Assembly (NCBI RefSeq): GCF_003992725.1
Contig: NZ_RZNF01000002.1
Location: 248,001 to 312,000 of the forward strand
Length of the DNA: 64,000 bases
Direction of reading: 5' to 3'
Origin: Rhodomicrobium lacus
GTDB lineage: Bacteria > Pseudomonadota > Alphaproteobacteria > Rhizobiales > Rhodomicrobiaceae
Below, in pieces: positions 1 through 8,568 of the stretch; the first letter of the stretch is position 1; every line of letters begins with the position of its first letter. Both the position numbers and the translations under genes were made by a program. Below the pieces are notes generated by a model, which saw only the letters and a list, made by a program, of their open reading frames with translations, was not told where the DNA came from and ran no database searches.

Positions 1-215
1 TCGACGAGATGCGCCGCCTTTACGCACCGAACCGCGACGATTTCTACGACGAGCTTGCCCAGCTTCGCGCGCTGCAGGACGAGGGCCTTTGCGAAATCGA
101 CGGCGGCAAGGTGCGCGTTCCGGATGCGGCGCGGCCCGCGCTCCGCGTCGTGTGCTCCGTGTTCGACGACTACCTTCAGCAGAACCAGGAGCTGCGGCAC
201 GCCGCTGCGGTCTGA
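1..215 (+). CDS. hemN: HemN-type coproporphyrinogen III oxidase, C-terminal end only
   Basis: Only the last 71 or so codons are in the window; the reading frame is open from base 3. The tail (DDFYDELAQLRALQDEGL, then EIDGGKVRVPDAARP and VCSVFDDYL) resembles the C-terminal domain of oxygen-independent coproporphyrinogen III dehydrogenase, a cytoplasmic radical-SAM enzyme of haem and bacteriochlorophyll synthesis. The radical-SAM core lies outside the window, so the assignment rests on the tail alone. A hairpin follows the stop codon. Confidence 0.7.
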   Translation, partial: DEMRRLYAPNRDDFYDELAQLRALQDEGLCEIDGGKVRVPDAARPALRVVCSVFDDYLQQNQELRHAAAV

Positions 216-256
216 CGAATCGGGGGGTCGTTCGGCAATCGCCTTCCAGTCGACCG

Positions 257-280
257 ACCGCTCCCATGGGGAGCGGTTTC
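257..280 (+). terminator. Hairpin after hemN, probable terminator
   Basis: An 8-bp inverted repeat ACCGCTCC/GGAGCGGT around a 5-base loop is followed by a short TTT. It lies 42 bases after the hemN stop and ahead of the convergent GFA gene. The T-run is weak. Confidence 0.5.
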
Positions 281-326
281 GACGCAGACAGCTGATGGAC
301 AATACGAACCTAGCGCCGCGCCCGCT

Positions 327-788
327 TTATCGATGGACGCCGCAGGTTCGGCCAACCATAGCAGCTTCCACTTCTTTTGGCGTTTCCACGTCTTCGTGCC
401 ACTCCTCGTAAGCCGGGATAGCGTTTCCCGGCTCAGCCCACGGCACGGCGTGCGACAGCCACATGTGCTGGCTCGGGCGAGCCTCGGGATCGTCATCGAG
501 CGTCGCCACCCGCAGTGTCACATAGCGCTTGTCGGGATATTCGGCGACAATCTGCGAACCGCAGATCGAGCAAAAGCGTCGGAATTTTCCCGGCGAGGAT
601 TCGTAGCAGGTGAGCTTGTCCTCGCCCGCTATCCAGTGGAAATGCTCGCGCGCCACCTTGGCCGAGACGTTGAACGCCGAGGCGTGCGCTTTCCGGCAGC
701 TCCGGCAGTGACAGACGCGGATCGGTGCGTCGAGGCGTTCGACCTCATAGCGTACGCTCCCGCAAAGACAACTCCCGCTCACGCTCAT
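327..788 (-). CDS. GFA family protein (zinc-binding, glutathione-dependent formaldehyde-activating-like)
   Basis: A 153-aa protein with the cysteine pattern of the GFA/CENP-V fold: CLCGSVRYE near the N-terminus, CHCRSCRKAHASAF about residue 30, and CSICGSQI about residue 75, which together bind zinc. Family members activate small aldehydes with glutathione, but most are uncharacterised and the substrate here is unknown. The start at 788 (MSVSGSCLCG) is chosen because family members begin close to the first Cys motif and an AAGGA/GGAG sequence precedes it. A GTG at 842 in the same frame has a stronger but very close Shine-Dalgarno sequence and would add 18 residues. Confidence 0.8.
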   Translation of the reverse strand: MSVSGSCLCGSVRYEVERLDAPIRVCHCRSCRKAHASAFNVSAKVAREHFHWIAGEDKLTCYESSPGKFRRFCSICGSQIVAEYPDKRYVTLRVATLDDDPEARPSQHMWLSHAVPWAEPGNAIPAYEEWHEDVETPKEVEAAMVGRTCGVHR

Positions 789-831
789 CGCTCCACCATC
801 CTTGAAGCTCTTTCGCAGCTTCATTGCCGCG

Positions 832-1041
832 TCAGGCCTCACTCTCCTCCTTTTTCAAGCGCGACCGCTGCGACACGATCGCCGCGCGAAAAGCCCTTGA
901 TGTTTTTTCAGCAAAGTTCGCGGCGCGCGCCAAGGTTCCATCGTCACCGGGTGATTGTTGAGGCTGGCGGCCATTTTCGATGCTTCGTCCGTCCTCATCG
1001 GTTTGCGGGCCTTGCGGTTCCTTCGGTTCGCCGCGCCCCAT
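832..1041 (-). CDS. Small hypothetical protein, doubtful
   Basis: A 69-codon frame lying between thpR and the GFA gene on the same strand, starting 12 bases after the thpR stop. It is hydrophilic, rich in Gln, Arg and Glu, with no recognisable domain and no convincing ribosome binding site. Its last codons (KKEESEA) happen to create a Shine-Dalgarno-like AAGGAGGAG ahead of the alternative GFA start. It may be non-coding spacer. Confidence 0.25.
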   Translation of the reverse strand: MGRGEPKEPQGPQTDEDGRSIENGRQPQQSPGDDGTLARAANFAEKTSRAFRAAIVSQRSRLKKEESEA

Positions 1042-1053
1042 CCGCCCGGCTTA

Positions 1054-1662
1054 TCAGCGCGATTGCGTAGTCGGGAAGAGGTGGCCGTAAGGATGCGCGA
1101 TCACGTCTTCCTCCTCCGCGAAAAGTGCATCCCAAGCCGAGTAGGCCTCCTCCACGATATACGGGCCGCCGCCCTGATTGGGCCGCGACGAGAACAGCAC
1201 GAACCGGCTCACCGTGAACGGTTCGCAGGTGAAGCCGCCGTGGCGCGCGAGATAGTCGGCGGCGGCGAAGGGGCTCACATTGCGAAGCCGCGCGAGCGTC
1301 ACATGCGGGGTGAAATTGCGGGGCTCCGGCGGCAGGCCCGCCGCGCGCGCCGCCCGCTCGTGCGCCTTTTGCAGCGTCTCCAGCATCGGCGACGCTTTCA
1401 CACCTGCCCAAAGCGAGCGTGGCTTGTTTCCGCCAAAGCTCCCGAGGCCGGAAACCGCGATGTCGAAGCTTTCGAAACGGATGTCCGCCAGCGCGTCCGC
1501 AAAGTCGTTCGCCTGCGCGTCGGTGATGTCGCCCGCGAAACGCAGCGTGATGTGATAATTCTCCGCGTCGATCCAGCTCGCGCCGGATAGCCCAGCCCTG
1601 AGACCGGAAAGGTATCCGACCACATCGTGAGGCAATTCGAGTCCGGTGAAGAGTCTAGGCAT
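1054..1662 (-). CDS. thpR: RNA 2',3'-cyclic phosphodiesterase ThpR (LigT/2H family)
   Basis: 202 aa. The two H-x-T-x motifs of the 2H phosphoesterase superfamily are present: HITL at residues 37-40 and HVTL at 120-123, each in the usual strand context (AENYHITLRF and RNFTPHVTLARL). The family opens 2',3'-cyclic phosphate RNA ends to 2'-phosphates and was first known as the 2'-5' RNA ligase LigT. Length is normal. It stands alone, upstream of the small doubtful frame. Confidence 0.93.
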   Translation of the reverse strand: MPRLFTGLELPHDVVGYLSGLRAGLSGASWIDAENYHITLRFAGDITDAQANDFADALADIRFESFDIAVSGLGSFGGNKPRSLWAGVKASPMLETLQKAHERAARAAGLPPEPRNFTPHVTLARLRNVSPFAAADYLARHGGFTCEPFTVSRFVLFSSRPNQGGGPYIVEEAYSAWDALFAEEEDVIAHPYGHLFPTTQSR

Positions 1663-1813
1663 GCGTGGCCTCCTGTGCGGAAAGGAGCGACGGGCCTTTG
1701 GCCTGTCAGCCTAGCAGGATAGGGTTGTGCCGGTTCGTGTTTTATTCAAGGCGCGCGAGAAGCCGAAACAGGGCTAACGGCTCCTTATGGCCCGCCATCC
1801 GAAAAAGCTCGGC

Positions 1814-2617
1814 TCAAGCGCCGCCGCCGAATTCCCGATCGAGCCAGCCGGCGATCGGCTCCGCCGCATCGCGCCAGTTCGAATCCATCATGATGGCGTG
1901 GCCTCCGCCCTTCACGATCACCGACCGCGCGCCGTAATAGATCGCGGTAAGACGCACATCGGCGGGCGGCACGAACTCGTCCTTTTCGCAGCCGAGCACC
2001 ATCAGCTTCGGCATGCTCCACGGCAGCGGCGCGAAGGATGTGAACCCGTAAAGCTGGCGGCTCGCGGTCTCGGCGATATCGTCCATGCGCTCGAAGAAGA
2101 GGCGGCGGAGCTGGGGCGATGGCGGTTCCGCGAACAGGCCGTCCTCGATGATGTCGAGGTTGGCGTTGCGGATGCCGCGTTCGAGCACGCGCTGCAACTC
2201 ACGAAAGAGCGCCGGATTGCGGATGAAGAGTTCCGCCGACGCGCGCATCAGCCCGTGCGGCGGCGCGGCGCACATCAGCACCACGCCCGCCGCGCGCCCG
2301 CCGCGCCTGATGTAATTCTGCACGACGCCGCCGCCGAGCGAGTGCCCCACGACGACGACCGGGCCGCCGATCTCGTTTACGGCCCACTCAACATCGTTGG
2401 CGAAATCGCCGAGGCTCAGGCTGCGCACGCTCTCGCGACCTTTGCTCTCGCCGTGTCCGCGGAGCGAGAGCGCCGACGCGTCATAGCCGAGGCTTGCGAA
2501 ATAGGGCAGGAAGCTTTGCCGCCATACCCATGCGCCGGTGCAGATGCCGTGGACGAACAGAAGCCGTACCGGCTTTTCGGGCGCGGCAGCGGGCAGGCGA
2601 ACGAGTTCGAGTGTCAT
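1814..2617 (-). CDS. Alpha/beta hydrolase
   Basis: 267 aa with the alpha/beta-hydrolase fold. The oxyanion-hole strand LLFVHGICTGAW is at about 19-30, and the nucleophile elbow GHSLGG puts the catalytic serine at residue 93. An acid candidate lies in CEKDEFVP near 215 and the histidine in GGGHAIMMD near 241. No signal peptide is seen, so it is probably cytoplasmic. The substrate is not predictable. It sits about 90 bases downstream of thiL on the same strand and may be co-transcribed. Confidence 0.85.
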   Translation of the reverse strand: MTLELVRLPAAAPEKPVRLLFVHGICTGAWVWRQSFLPYFASLGYDASALSLRGHGESKGRESVRSLSLGDFANDVEWAVNEIGGPVVVVGHSLGGGVVQNYIRRGGRAAGVVLMCAAPPHGLMRASAELFIRNPALFRELQRVLERGIRNANLDIIEDGLFAEPPSPQLRRLFFERMDDIAETASRQLYGFTSFAPLPWSMPKLMVLGCEKDEFVPPADVRLTAIYYGARSVIVKGGGHAIMMDSNWRDAAEPIAGWLDREFGGGA

Positions 2618-2704
2618 GTGGGGCCGGGGGCGGGTTGAAACGAAGGGCGAGGCGGCTGTGAAGCCGAAGCGGCACTTTGCCGCGAAAGCGCTGCCGAGAA
2701 AAAC

Positions 2705-3727
2705 TCAAAGTGAGAAATGTTCGAAGCCTTTGGCCGAAAGGATGAGCGGCTCGCCGGACTGGCCGAGGAAGGACGGGGCCGCCGCGCCTTCCGCGAGTGC
2801 TCCGATGCGCGAGACGGGGCAGCCACTGGCACGGGCGGCGGCTTCGAAGGTGAGCGAGCGAGCCTCTGGTCCCAAACCAGATGCGCTGCTGTCCGGCGGC
2901 ACGGCGGCAAGGATCTCGTAATCGTCTCCGCCCGTGAGGATCGTTTCGAGGAGGGCAGGGCAGGCGGTGACGGCCGCGCGCGCAGCTCCAGAAAGCGGCA
3001 GCGCAGAGGTGTCGACTGTCGCGGTCACGCCCGAAGCTGCGCAAAGCCGCGTGAGGTCGAGTGCGAGCCCGTCCGATATGTCCATCGATGCCGAAGCGTG
3101 CGCGACAAGCGCGGCGCTCGCCGACAGGCGCGGTTCGGGATAAAGATAGCGGCGCGCCAGATGGTCCGTCTCAGCCGCCGAAAGCACGCCGACGAGGTCG
3201 GCAAGGCCAATCCGCAGTTTCAGGCCGAGCGCCGCGTCGCCGAGCGTGCCGGTGACATAGAGCACATCGCCGGGCTTGCCGCCGCCGCGCAGAAGCGGGC
3301 GCGCGGGCGCCTCGCCAAGTGCCGTCACAGAAAGCCACCACGGGCCCCTGGCTGTTACCGTATCCCCGCCGATAAGGCTTATGCCGAACGCCGACTGCGT
3401 GCGGGCGAGGCCGTCCGCGAAAGCGCGCGCCCAATCTTCGGTCGGCGCGGCTGGAAGGGCAAGGGTCAGGAGATAGGCGAAGGGCTTTGCCGCCTTGGCC
3501 GCGAGGTCCGACACATTCACCGCGACGGCCTTGTAAGCCGCATCGCCCGGATGGTCGTTCTCGAAGAAATGCACGCCTGCGACAAGCGCGTCGGTCGTTA
3601 TCACAAGCCCGCTCGATGGCAGTGCCGACAAATGCGCCGCGTCATCGGACAGGCCGAACGCGCCGGGGTGGGTTGCGAGCGGAGACAGAACCTCAGCAAT
3701 GAGAGCGTTTTCACCGAGTCTGCGCAT
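2705..3727 (-). CDS. thiL: Thiamine-monophosphate kinase ThiL
   Basis: 340 aa. ThiL phosphorylates thiamine monophosphate to thiamine diphosphate with ATP. The PurM-like ATP-binding features are visible: GLSDDAAHL near residue 25 (normally GDDAA), LIGGDTVTARGPWWLSVTALGE near 120, MDISDGLALDL near 215 and the conserved GGDDYE near 268. It is the last gene of the glyA-nrdR-rib-nusB-thiL run, about 200 bases after nusB, the position usual in alphaproteobacteria. Confidence 0.95.
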   Translation of the reverse strand: MRRLGENALIAEVLSPLATHPGAFGLSDDAAHLSALPSSGLVITTDALVAGVHFFENDHPGDAAYKAVAVNVSDLAAKAAKPFAYLLTLALPAAPTEDWARAFADGLARTQSAFGISLIGGDTVTARGPWWLSVTALGEAPARPLLRGGGKPGDVLYVTGTLGDAALGLKLRIGLADLVGVLSAAETDHLARRYLYPEPRLSASAALVAHASASMDISDGLALDLTRLCAASGVTATVDTSALPLSGAARAAVTACPALLETILTGGDDYEILAAVPPDSSASGLGPEARSLTFEAAARASGCPVSRIGALAEGAAAPSFLGQSGEPLILSAKGFEHFSL

Positions 3728-3929
3728 GTCACACCGCTACGGCGTCGTGCGGTAGATCAGATACGGCCCGACGCTGCGGGATTTGGCGTTCGATCGGCTT
3801 ACCTCCCAGCGTCCAATCGGACCCGATTTGACCCGGGCCGACCCGGCAGCGTAAACGCCCCGGCACACGGACGCCCTTTTGCCTCTGATTTTTGCGCCTC
3901 TTGTCTTTGCGGCTCGGGTCTTGCTCGTA

Positions 3930-4454
3930 TCATCTCTTCGCCGGACCGCTCTTGCCGGCCGACTTGCGGCCGAATTCGCCGGGACGCCTTGTCCGCGCCA
4001 CGCGGTCGAGAACGCCGTTCACCACGCCGGGTTCCTCGCCGCCGAAGAAATCCTTGGCGATCTCCACATATTCGTTGATGGCGGCGCGCGCGGGCACGTC
4101 GGCGCGCTCGGTGAGTTCGTAAACGCCAAGCCGCAGGATAGCCCGCAGGATGCTGTCGATGCGCGAGAGTTTCCAGCCCGACGCCAGATGGCCCGCAATC
4201 TCGGGATCGATTTTCGCTTGCCCCCGCGCGACGCCCTCGACCACATCGCGGAAGAATTGGCGATCCGCGCCCGCATAGATCTCCACTGTCTCGAAACGGC
4301 GGCCGAGAAACTCCTGAAGCACGAGGCTAAGGTCGCGCTGCGTCATTTCCATCTGATAGAGCGCCTGCACGGCGGCGAGTCTCGCGCGCGTTCGAGGCTG
4401 TCCTTCGGGCAGGTCCGCTACCGGGCCTGCTTCGTGACCGTCTTCCAAGTCCAT
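3930..4454 (-). CDS. nusB: Transcription antitermination factor NusB
   Basis: 174 aa, an all-helical RNA-binding factor that acts with NusE at boxA to antiterminate rRNA transcription. Recognisable family stretches are RTRARLAAVQALYQMEMT (residues 21-38), KLSRIDSILRAILRLGVYEL about 93-112 and the AINEYVEIAKDF segment about 123-134. A charged N-terminal extension of about 20 residues and a basic tail (GRKSAGKSGPAKR) lie outside the domain. It follows ribH by about 180 bases, the common ribH-nusB linkage. Confidence 0.95.
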   Translation of the reverse strand: MDLEDGHEAGPVADLPEGQPRTRARLAAVQALYQMEMTQRDLSLVLQEFLGRRFETVEIYAGADRQFFRDVVEGVARGQAKIDPEIAGHLASGWKLSRIDSILRAILRLGVYELTERADVPARAAINEYVEIAKDFFGGEEPGVVNGVLDRVARTRRPGEFGRKSAGKSGPAKR

Positions 4455-4636
4455 CGTTCAAGCTTTCGGTTCAAGGCCGCGAGCAGCCCGCGCAACTCGC
4501 GCCGATCATATCACACCGCCATGCGCATGGGCGCGGCGGGAATGCGTTCCAGAATAGAGAGCGCCGGACTTTCAATGCGGCACCCGGATGGGTTCACCCG
4601 ATCAGGTCGAATCCCCCGATCGGCTCTGGCTGAGCG
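4455..4636 (-). other. ribH-nusB spacer with GATCAG/GATCGG palindromic sequence
   Basis: A 182-base non-coding spacer. Around 4597-4622 it contains CCCGATCAGGTCG and CCCGATCGG, related to the GATCAG hairpins at 21353, 27269 and 56853. No convincing terminator T-run is present, so read-through into nusB is likely. Confidence 0.4.
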
Positions 4637-5101
4637 TCACGCCAACTGGCGAAACGACCGCTTGAGGCGGAGCACCTCAAGACACGCCAGAACGGCCTCG
4701 CGGCCCTTGTTCTTGCGGCTGACGTCAGCCCTTGCCAGCGCCTGCGCCTCGTTCTCGACGGTCAGGATCGCGTTGCCGAACGGAATGCCGTGCCGGATCG
4801 AGAGGGATAGAAGCTGGTGAGCCGATTCGTTTGCAACGATGTCGTAATGCGATGTTTCGCCCCGGATCACGCATCCGAGCGCCACATAACCATGAAAAGG
4901 ACGGTCGCCGCCCTCATCGAACAGGTCGGCGTCCTTGGCGAGGGCCAGAACCTGCGGGATTTCGAGCGCGCCGGGAACCGTCTTCAATTCCCAGGTCGCG
5001 CCCGCCTCGTCGAGCGCGCGCGTCGCGCCTTCGAGCAGCGCATCCGCGATATGGTTGTAATAGCGGCCTTCGATGATGAGGATATGAATGGGCTTTGTCA
5101 T
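4637..5101 (-). CDS. ribH: 6,7-dimethyl-8-ribityllumazine synthase
   Basis: 154 aa. RibH condenses 5-amino-6-ribitylamino-uracil with 3,4-dihydroxy-2-butanone 4-phosphate. Family features seen: IEGRYYNHIADALLEGA near residue 10, the VPGALEIP segment near 43, and GYVALGCVIRGETSHYDIVANES near 70-92 with the active-site His. Its ATG overlaps the ribBA stop in an ATGA junction, so the two are translationally coupled. Confidence 0.96.
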   Translation of the reverse strand: MTKPIHILIIEGRYYNHIADALLEGATRALDEAGATWELKTVPGALEIPQVLALAKDADLFDEGGDRPFHGYVALGCVIRGETSHYDIVANESAHQLLSLSIRHGIPFGNAILTVENEAQALARADVSRKNKGREAVLACLEVLRLKRSFRQLA

Positions 5102-6258
5102 TGGTCTTCGATGGGGCGTCGCGCGATGATGTTGAGGCCGTAGCCTTCGAGACCGACGACTTTCGGCGTCGGCGAGTTCGAAAGAAGGACCATGTTCCGG
5201 ACGCCGAGATCAAGCAGGATCTGAGCGCCGATGCCATAATCGACGAGCCGGTTCTCGGGCGCCTTGCCCTCGGCTATGGCGGCGATGCTCGACAGACGCG
5301 AACGGATCGTGCCTTCGCGCACGTCGCGGATGACGACGACCACGCCGCGTTCTTCCTGACCGATGCGGCGCATCGCGCGCTCGACGAGCGAGCGGCGGTT
5401 GTCGTCGCCTCTGCCGATGCCGAACAGATCTTCGAGAATGTTGACCGCGTGCATGCGCACCAGCACCGGCTCGGGTCCGGACACGTCGCCCTTGATGAGC
5501 GCAAGGTGCTCGGTGTTGTCGACCTCGTTCACATAGACGCGGAGCTTGAACGCGCCACCATAGGGGCTCGTGATATTGCGCTCGTCGACGAGCTTCACGA
5601 AGCTCTCGGTGCGGCGGCGATAGGCGATGAGGTCGGCAATGGTCCCGATCTTGAGGCCGTGCCGCTGCGCAAAGGCGAGCAGGTCCGGCATGCGGGCCAT
5701 GGTGCCGTCGTCGTTCATCACCTCGCAGATGACACCCGCCGGGATAAGCCCCGCAAGCCGCGCGAGATCGACGGCGGCTTCTGTGTGGCCCGCGCGGACC
5801 AGCACGCCGCCTTCCTGCGCGATGAGCGGGAAGACGTGGCCCGGACTGACGATGTCCTGAAAATCCTTCTCGGGATTGATGGCGACGGAGACGGTATGAG
5901 CGCGGTCGAAGGCCGAGATGCCGGTGGTGATGCCTTCCTTCGCCTCGATGGAAACGGTGAACGCGGTCCGGTTGCGCGAGCGGTTCGAGCGCGCCATGTG
6001 CTCAAGGTGCAGCACGTCCGCGCGTTCCGGCGTGATCGCGAGGCAGATAAGCCCGCGCCCGAAGCGTGCCATGAAATTGATGGCATCGGGCGTCGCCATC
6101 TGCGCGGGGATGACGAGATCGCCCTCGTTCTCGCGGTCCTCGGCGTCGACGAGGATGAACATGCGCCCCTGCCGCGCATCTTCGAGGATTTCCTCTATCG
6201 AGGCGAGCTGTCCGCGGATGGCGGCGGGATCGAGAACGCGCAACTGGTCGGGTTTCAT
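5098..6258 (-). CDS. ribBA: RibBA-type protein: active-looking DHBP synthase with degenerate GTP cyclohydrolase II domain
   Basis: 386 aa. The N-terminal part (to about residue 205) is 3,4-dihydroxy-2-butanone 4-phosphate synthase, with the acidic metal/substrate loop DAEDRENEGDLVIPAQ near 39-54 and GHTEAAVDLARLAG near 157-170. The C-terminal half aligns to GTP cyclohydrolase II (SPYGGAFKLRVYVNEVDNTE) but contains no cysteine. Where the zinc triad C-x10-C-x-C belongs it reads VNILEDLFGIGRGDDN. The GCHII activity is therefore probably lost (a RibBX-like form) and a separate ribA would be needed elsewhere. It starts 4 bases into the end of ribE (ATGA overlap). Confidence 0.93.
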   Translation of the reverse strand: MKPDQLRVLDPAAIRGQLASIEEILEDARQGRMFILVDAEDRENEGDLVIPAQMATPDAINFMARFGRGLICLAITPERADVLHLEHMARSNRSRNRTAFTVSIEAKEGITTGISAFDRAHTVSVAINPEKDFQDIVSPGHVFPLIAQEGGVLVRAGHTEAAVDLARLAGLIPAGVICEVMNDDGTMARMPDLLAFAQRHGLKIGTIADLIAYRRRTESFVKLVDERNITSPYGGAFKLRVYVNEVDNTEHLALIKGDVSGPEPVLVRMHAVNILEDLFGIGRGDDNRRSLVERAMRRIGQEERGVVVVIRDVREGTIRSRLSSIAAIAEGKAPENRLVDYGIGAQILLDLGVRNMVLLSNSPTPKVVGLEGYGLNIIARRPIEDQ

Positions 6259-6857
6259 GAGTTTTCAGCCTGTTGTCCGAGCAGCCGCCCCACGTAGCGG
6301 GCGATGAGGTCGACTTCCATGTTGATGGCGTCGCCCGGCTGCTTCTCACCGAATACGGTGACTTCGAGTGTGGTTGGAATAAGGTTGATGGTGAAAAGCG
6401 AGCCGCTCACGTCATTGATGGTGAGCGACACGCCGTCGAGAGCGACAGACCCCTTGGGCGCGATGAATTTCGCGAGTTCTTCCGGTGCGCGTATGGCGAA
6501 GATCTTCGAAAAGCCCTCCGGCGTGATGCTCTCGATGCGGGCCACGCCGTCGACATGGCCCGAAACGAGATGGCCGCCCATTTCATCGCCGAAGCGAAGC
6601 GAGCGTTCGAGATTGATCCTGCGCCCCCTGGCCCATCCGCCAAGCGTGGTCTTGGACAACGTCTCGTTCGAGACGTCGATACGAAAGATCGAGCCTCCGC
6701 CGAACGATTCGACGCCGGTTACCGTGAGGCAGCAGCCGTCGCAGGCGATCGAGGCGCCATGCGCGATGCCCGACGCCTCCCACGGACAGGATATGGCGAA
6801 ACGGCCGCTATCGGCCTCAAGGACGGTCCCTTGTGCGGTGATGATCCCGGTAAACAT
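6255..6857 (-). CDS. ribE: Riboflavin synthase alpha subunit
   Basis: 200 aa, two tandem lumazine-binding repeats. The N-terminus MFTGIITAQGTV is the invariant family start, repeat 1 carries CDGCCLTVTG near 39-48, and repeat 2 carries SVALDGVSLTINDV near 137-150. It dismutates two 6,7-dimethyl-8-ribityllumazines into riboflavin and the pyrimidine returned to RibH. It follows ribD by 3 bases. Confidence 0.96.
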   Translation of the reverse strand: MFTGIITAQGTVLEADSGRFAISCPWEASGIAHGASIACDGCCLTVTGVESFGGGSIFRIDVSNETLSKTTLGGWARGRRINLERSLRFGDEMGGHLVSGHVDGVARIESITPEGFSKIFAIRAPEELAKFIAPKGSVALDGVSLTINDVSGSLFTINLIPTTLEVTVFGEKQPGDAINMEVDLIARYVGRLLGQQAENS

Positions 6858-6860
6858 GCG

Positions 6861-8054
6861 TCAATTCTGCCAGTGTGCGGTTGAGCGATAAATGGAAATC
6901 GTGTCCGTGCCCGCTTTTCTTTTGTCGAACAGGGTGAATTGGGGCGAGGCGGCAACGAGATCGAGGCCGCGGTCGCCGAAAGGCGGCATGCCCGCCTGCG
7001 GATCGAGCGTCCGGGCGCCGTGCATGATGATGACTTCGTCGGCAAGCCCGGCGTCGATGAAGCCGCGCGCGGTGGACGGGCCGCCCTCAACGAGAAGGCG
7101 CGTGATGCCTTCGGCGGCGAGCCGCATCATCGCGAGCCGGAGGTTGAGGCGGCCGGCGAGCGACGCGCCTATGTCGAGAACGCGCACGCCGGCGCGCCCG
7201 AAGAAAGCCGCGCCCTCCGATGAGTCGCCGCAGACGATCCACACCGGCGGGCGTTCATTGGCGAAGAGTTTTGCCGCGGGAGGGACATTGCAGCGCGACG
7301 CCAGCACCACGCGAACCGGCGAGCGGTCGTCGAGGCCCGGCAGGCGGCAGGTAAGTTCGGGGTCGTCCGCTTCGACCGTCTTGCGGCCGACGAGGATGGC
7401 GTCTGCGCGGGCGCGAAGGAGATGGGCCGCCGCGCGCGCCACATCGCCGGTTATGAACACGGGCTTGCCGTTCCCGCGGGGAACGAAGCCCTCTGCATCG
7501 ACCGCGAGCTTCACCTGTACGAAAGGGCGCCGTTCGGTGACGCGGAAGGAATGGCCGAGGTTCAGCCAGTCGCAATCGCGCACGAAACCGGCGATGCCGC
7601 GTATCGCGCGAACGCCATGCTGCGCCACGTAGGTCAGCCCCCGGCCCGCGACGCGCATGTCGGGATCGAGCGAGCCGTAGATCAGATGCGAAATGCCCGC
7701 ATCCACGATCGTATGCGCGCAAGGCGGGGTCGCGCCGAAATGGCTGCACGGTTCGAGAGTGGTGACGATCAGCGCGCCTTTCGCCCGCTCGCCCGCTTCG
7801 CGAAGAGCGAGAACCTCGGCATGCGGACGGCCTCCACGCGCGGTTGCCGCGCTGGCGATGACCTCGCCGGTGGCGATGTCGGCCACGACGGCGCCGACGC
7901 TCGGGTTCGGCGAGGTCGCGCCGATATTGGTCCTGGCGACGAAAAGAGCGCGACGACAAAGCGCCTCGATGACGGTCGAGGAAAGAGGGAGAGGCGGGGC
8001 TTCATCCGACGCCGTCACCGACGTTGCGTTGAAAGATGCGGCAGGCTCGTTCAT
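6861..8054 (-). CDS. ribD: Bifunctional pyrimidine deaminase/reductase RibD
   Basis: 397 aa. The N-terminal cytidine-deaminase-like domain has the zinc ligands in RPHAEVLAL (HAE) near 78 and [12 protein letters not shown] near 101-112. The C-terminal reductase domain (about 170-390) includes the [14 protein letters not shown] nucleotide-binding segment near 317. It performs the second and third steps of the pyrimidine branch of riboflavin synthesis. The start overlaps the end of nrdR by 4 bases, and the N-terminus has an extra 25 or so residues ahead of the deaminase. Confidence 0.95.
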   Translation of the reverse strand: MNEPAASFNATSVTASDEAPPLPLSSTVIEALCRRALFVARTNIGATSPNPSVGAVVADIATGEVIASAATARGGRPHAEVLALREAGERAKGALIVTTLEPCSHFGATPPCAHTIVDAGISHLIYGSLDPDMRVAGRGLTYVAQHGVRAIRGIAGFVRDCDWLNLGHSFRVTERRPFVQVKLAVDAEGFVPRGNGKPVFITGDVARAAAHLLRARADAILVGRKTVEADDPELTCRLPGLDDRSPVRVVLASRCNVPPAAKLFANERPPVWIVCGDSSEGAAFFGRAGVRVLDIGASLAGRLNLRLAMMRLAAEGITRLLVEGGPSTARGFIDAGLADEVIIMHGARTLDPQAGMPPFGDRGLDLVAASPQFTLFDKRKAGTDTISIYRSTAHWQN

Positions 8055-8530
8055 TTGTCGTCCGCGGTGCGCGCGAATGCTGCGCTGTCAAGCTCGCCAA
8101 GCACGCGGTGGAAGTCTTTCGCCTCGCTGAAGTCGCGATAGACGCTGGCGTAACGGACGTAGGCCACGCCGTCGAGCGCCTTCAGTCCCTCCATGACGTG
8201 GCGGCCCACTGTTTCGGAGGGGATTTCCGACTCATTCGAGATTTCGAGTTTGCGCACGACTTCGCTCACGAACTGTTCGATGCGATCCTCCCCGATGGGA
8301 CGCTTGCGGGTCGCGATCTCGATCGAGCGCCTGAGCTTCTCGCGGTCGAACGGCGCGCGCCGCCCGCTCCGCTTGATGATCGTCAACTCACGAAGCTGGA
8401 CGCGCTCGAACGTGGTGAAGCGCGCCCCGCACTCTGCGCACGAGCGCCGCCGCCGGATCGCCGTGTGGTCCTCTGACGGGCGGCTGTCGCGCACCTGGGT
8501 ATCGAGCGCACCGCAAGTTGGGCACCGCAT
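8051..8530 (-). CDS. nrdR: Transcriptional repressor NrdR
   Basis: 159 aa. The zinc ribbon is at the N-terminus ([13 protein letters not shown] with a second pair in [14 protein letters not shown]), followed by an ATP-cone domain ([20 protein letters not shown] onward). NrdR senses ATP/dATP and represses ribonucleotide reductase genes. The start is placed at MRCPTC because the zinc ribbon always opens the protein. The 26 in-frame codons upstream are unlike the family. Confidence 0.95.
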   Translation of the reverse strand: MRCPTCGALDTQVRDSRPSEDHTAIRRRRSCAECGARFTTFERVQLRELTIIKRSGRRAPFDREKLRRSIEIATRKRPIGEDRIEQFVSEVVRKLEISNESEIPSETVGRHVMEGLKALDGVAYVRYASVYRDFSEAKDFHRVLGELDSAAFARTADDK

Positions 8531-8568
8531 TGGTCTGGCCTGCTCTGGCGGACTCTCCGCCGTTGTCC

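Noticed and set aside
3728-3929. Gene or RNA element between thiL and nusB
   Set aside because: Only about 200 bases of GC-rich sequence with scattered GATCGG/CCGGGT motifs; no stable terminator or frame could be supported.
4455-8054. FMN riboswitch for the rib genes
   Set aside because: No RFN element pattern (AGGGGCGGG... with its partner stems) is visible ahead of ribD, ribE, ribBA or ribH.
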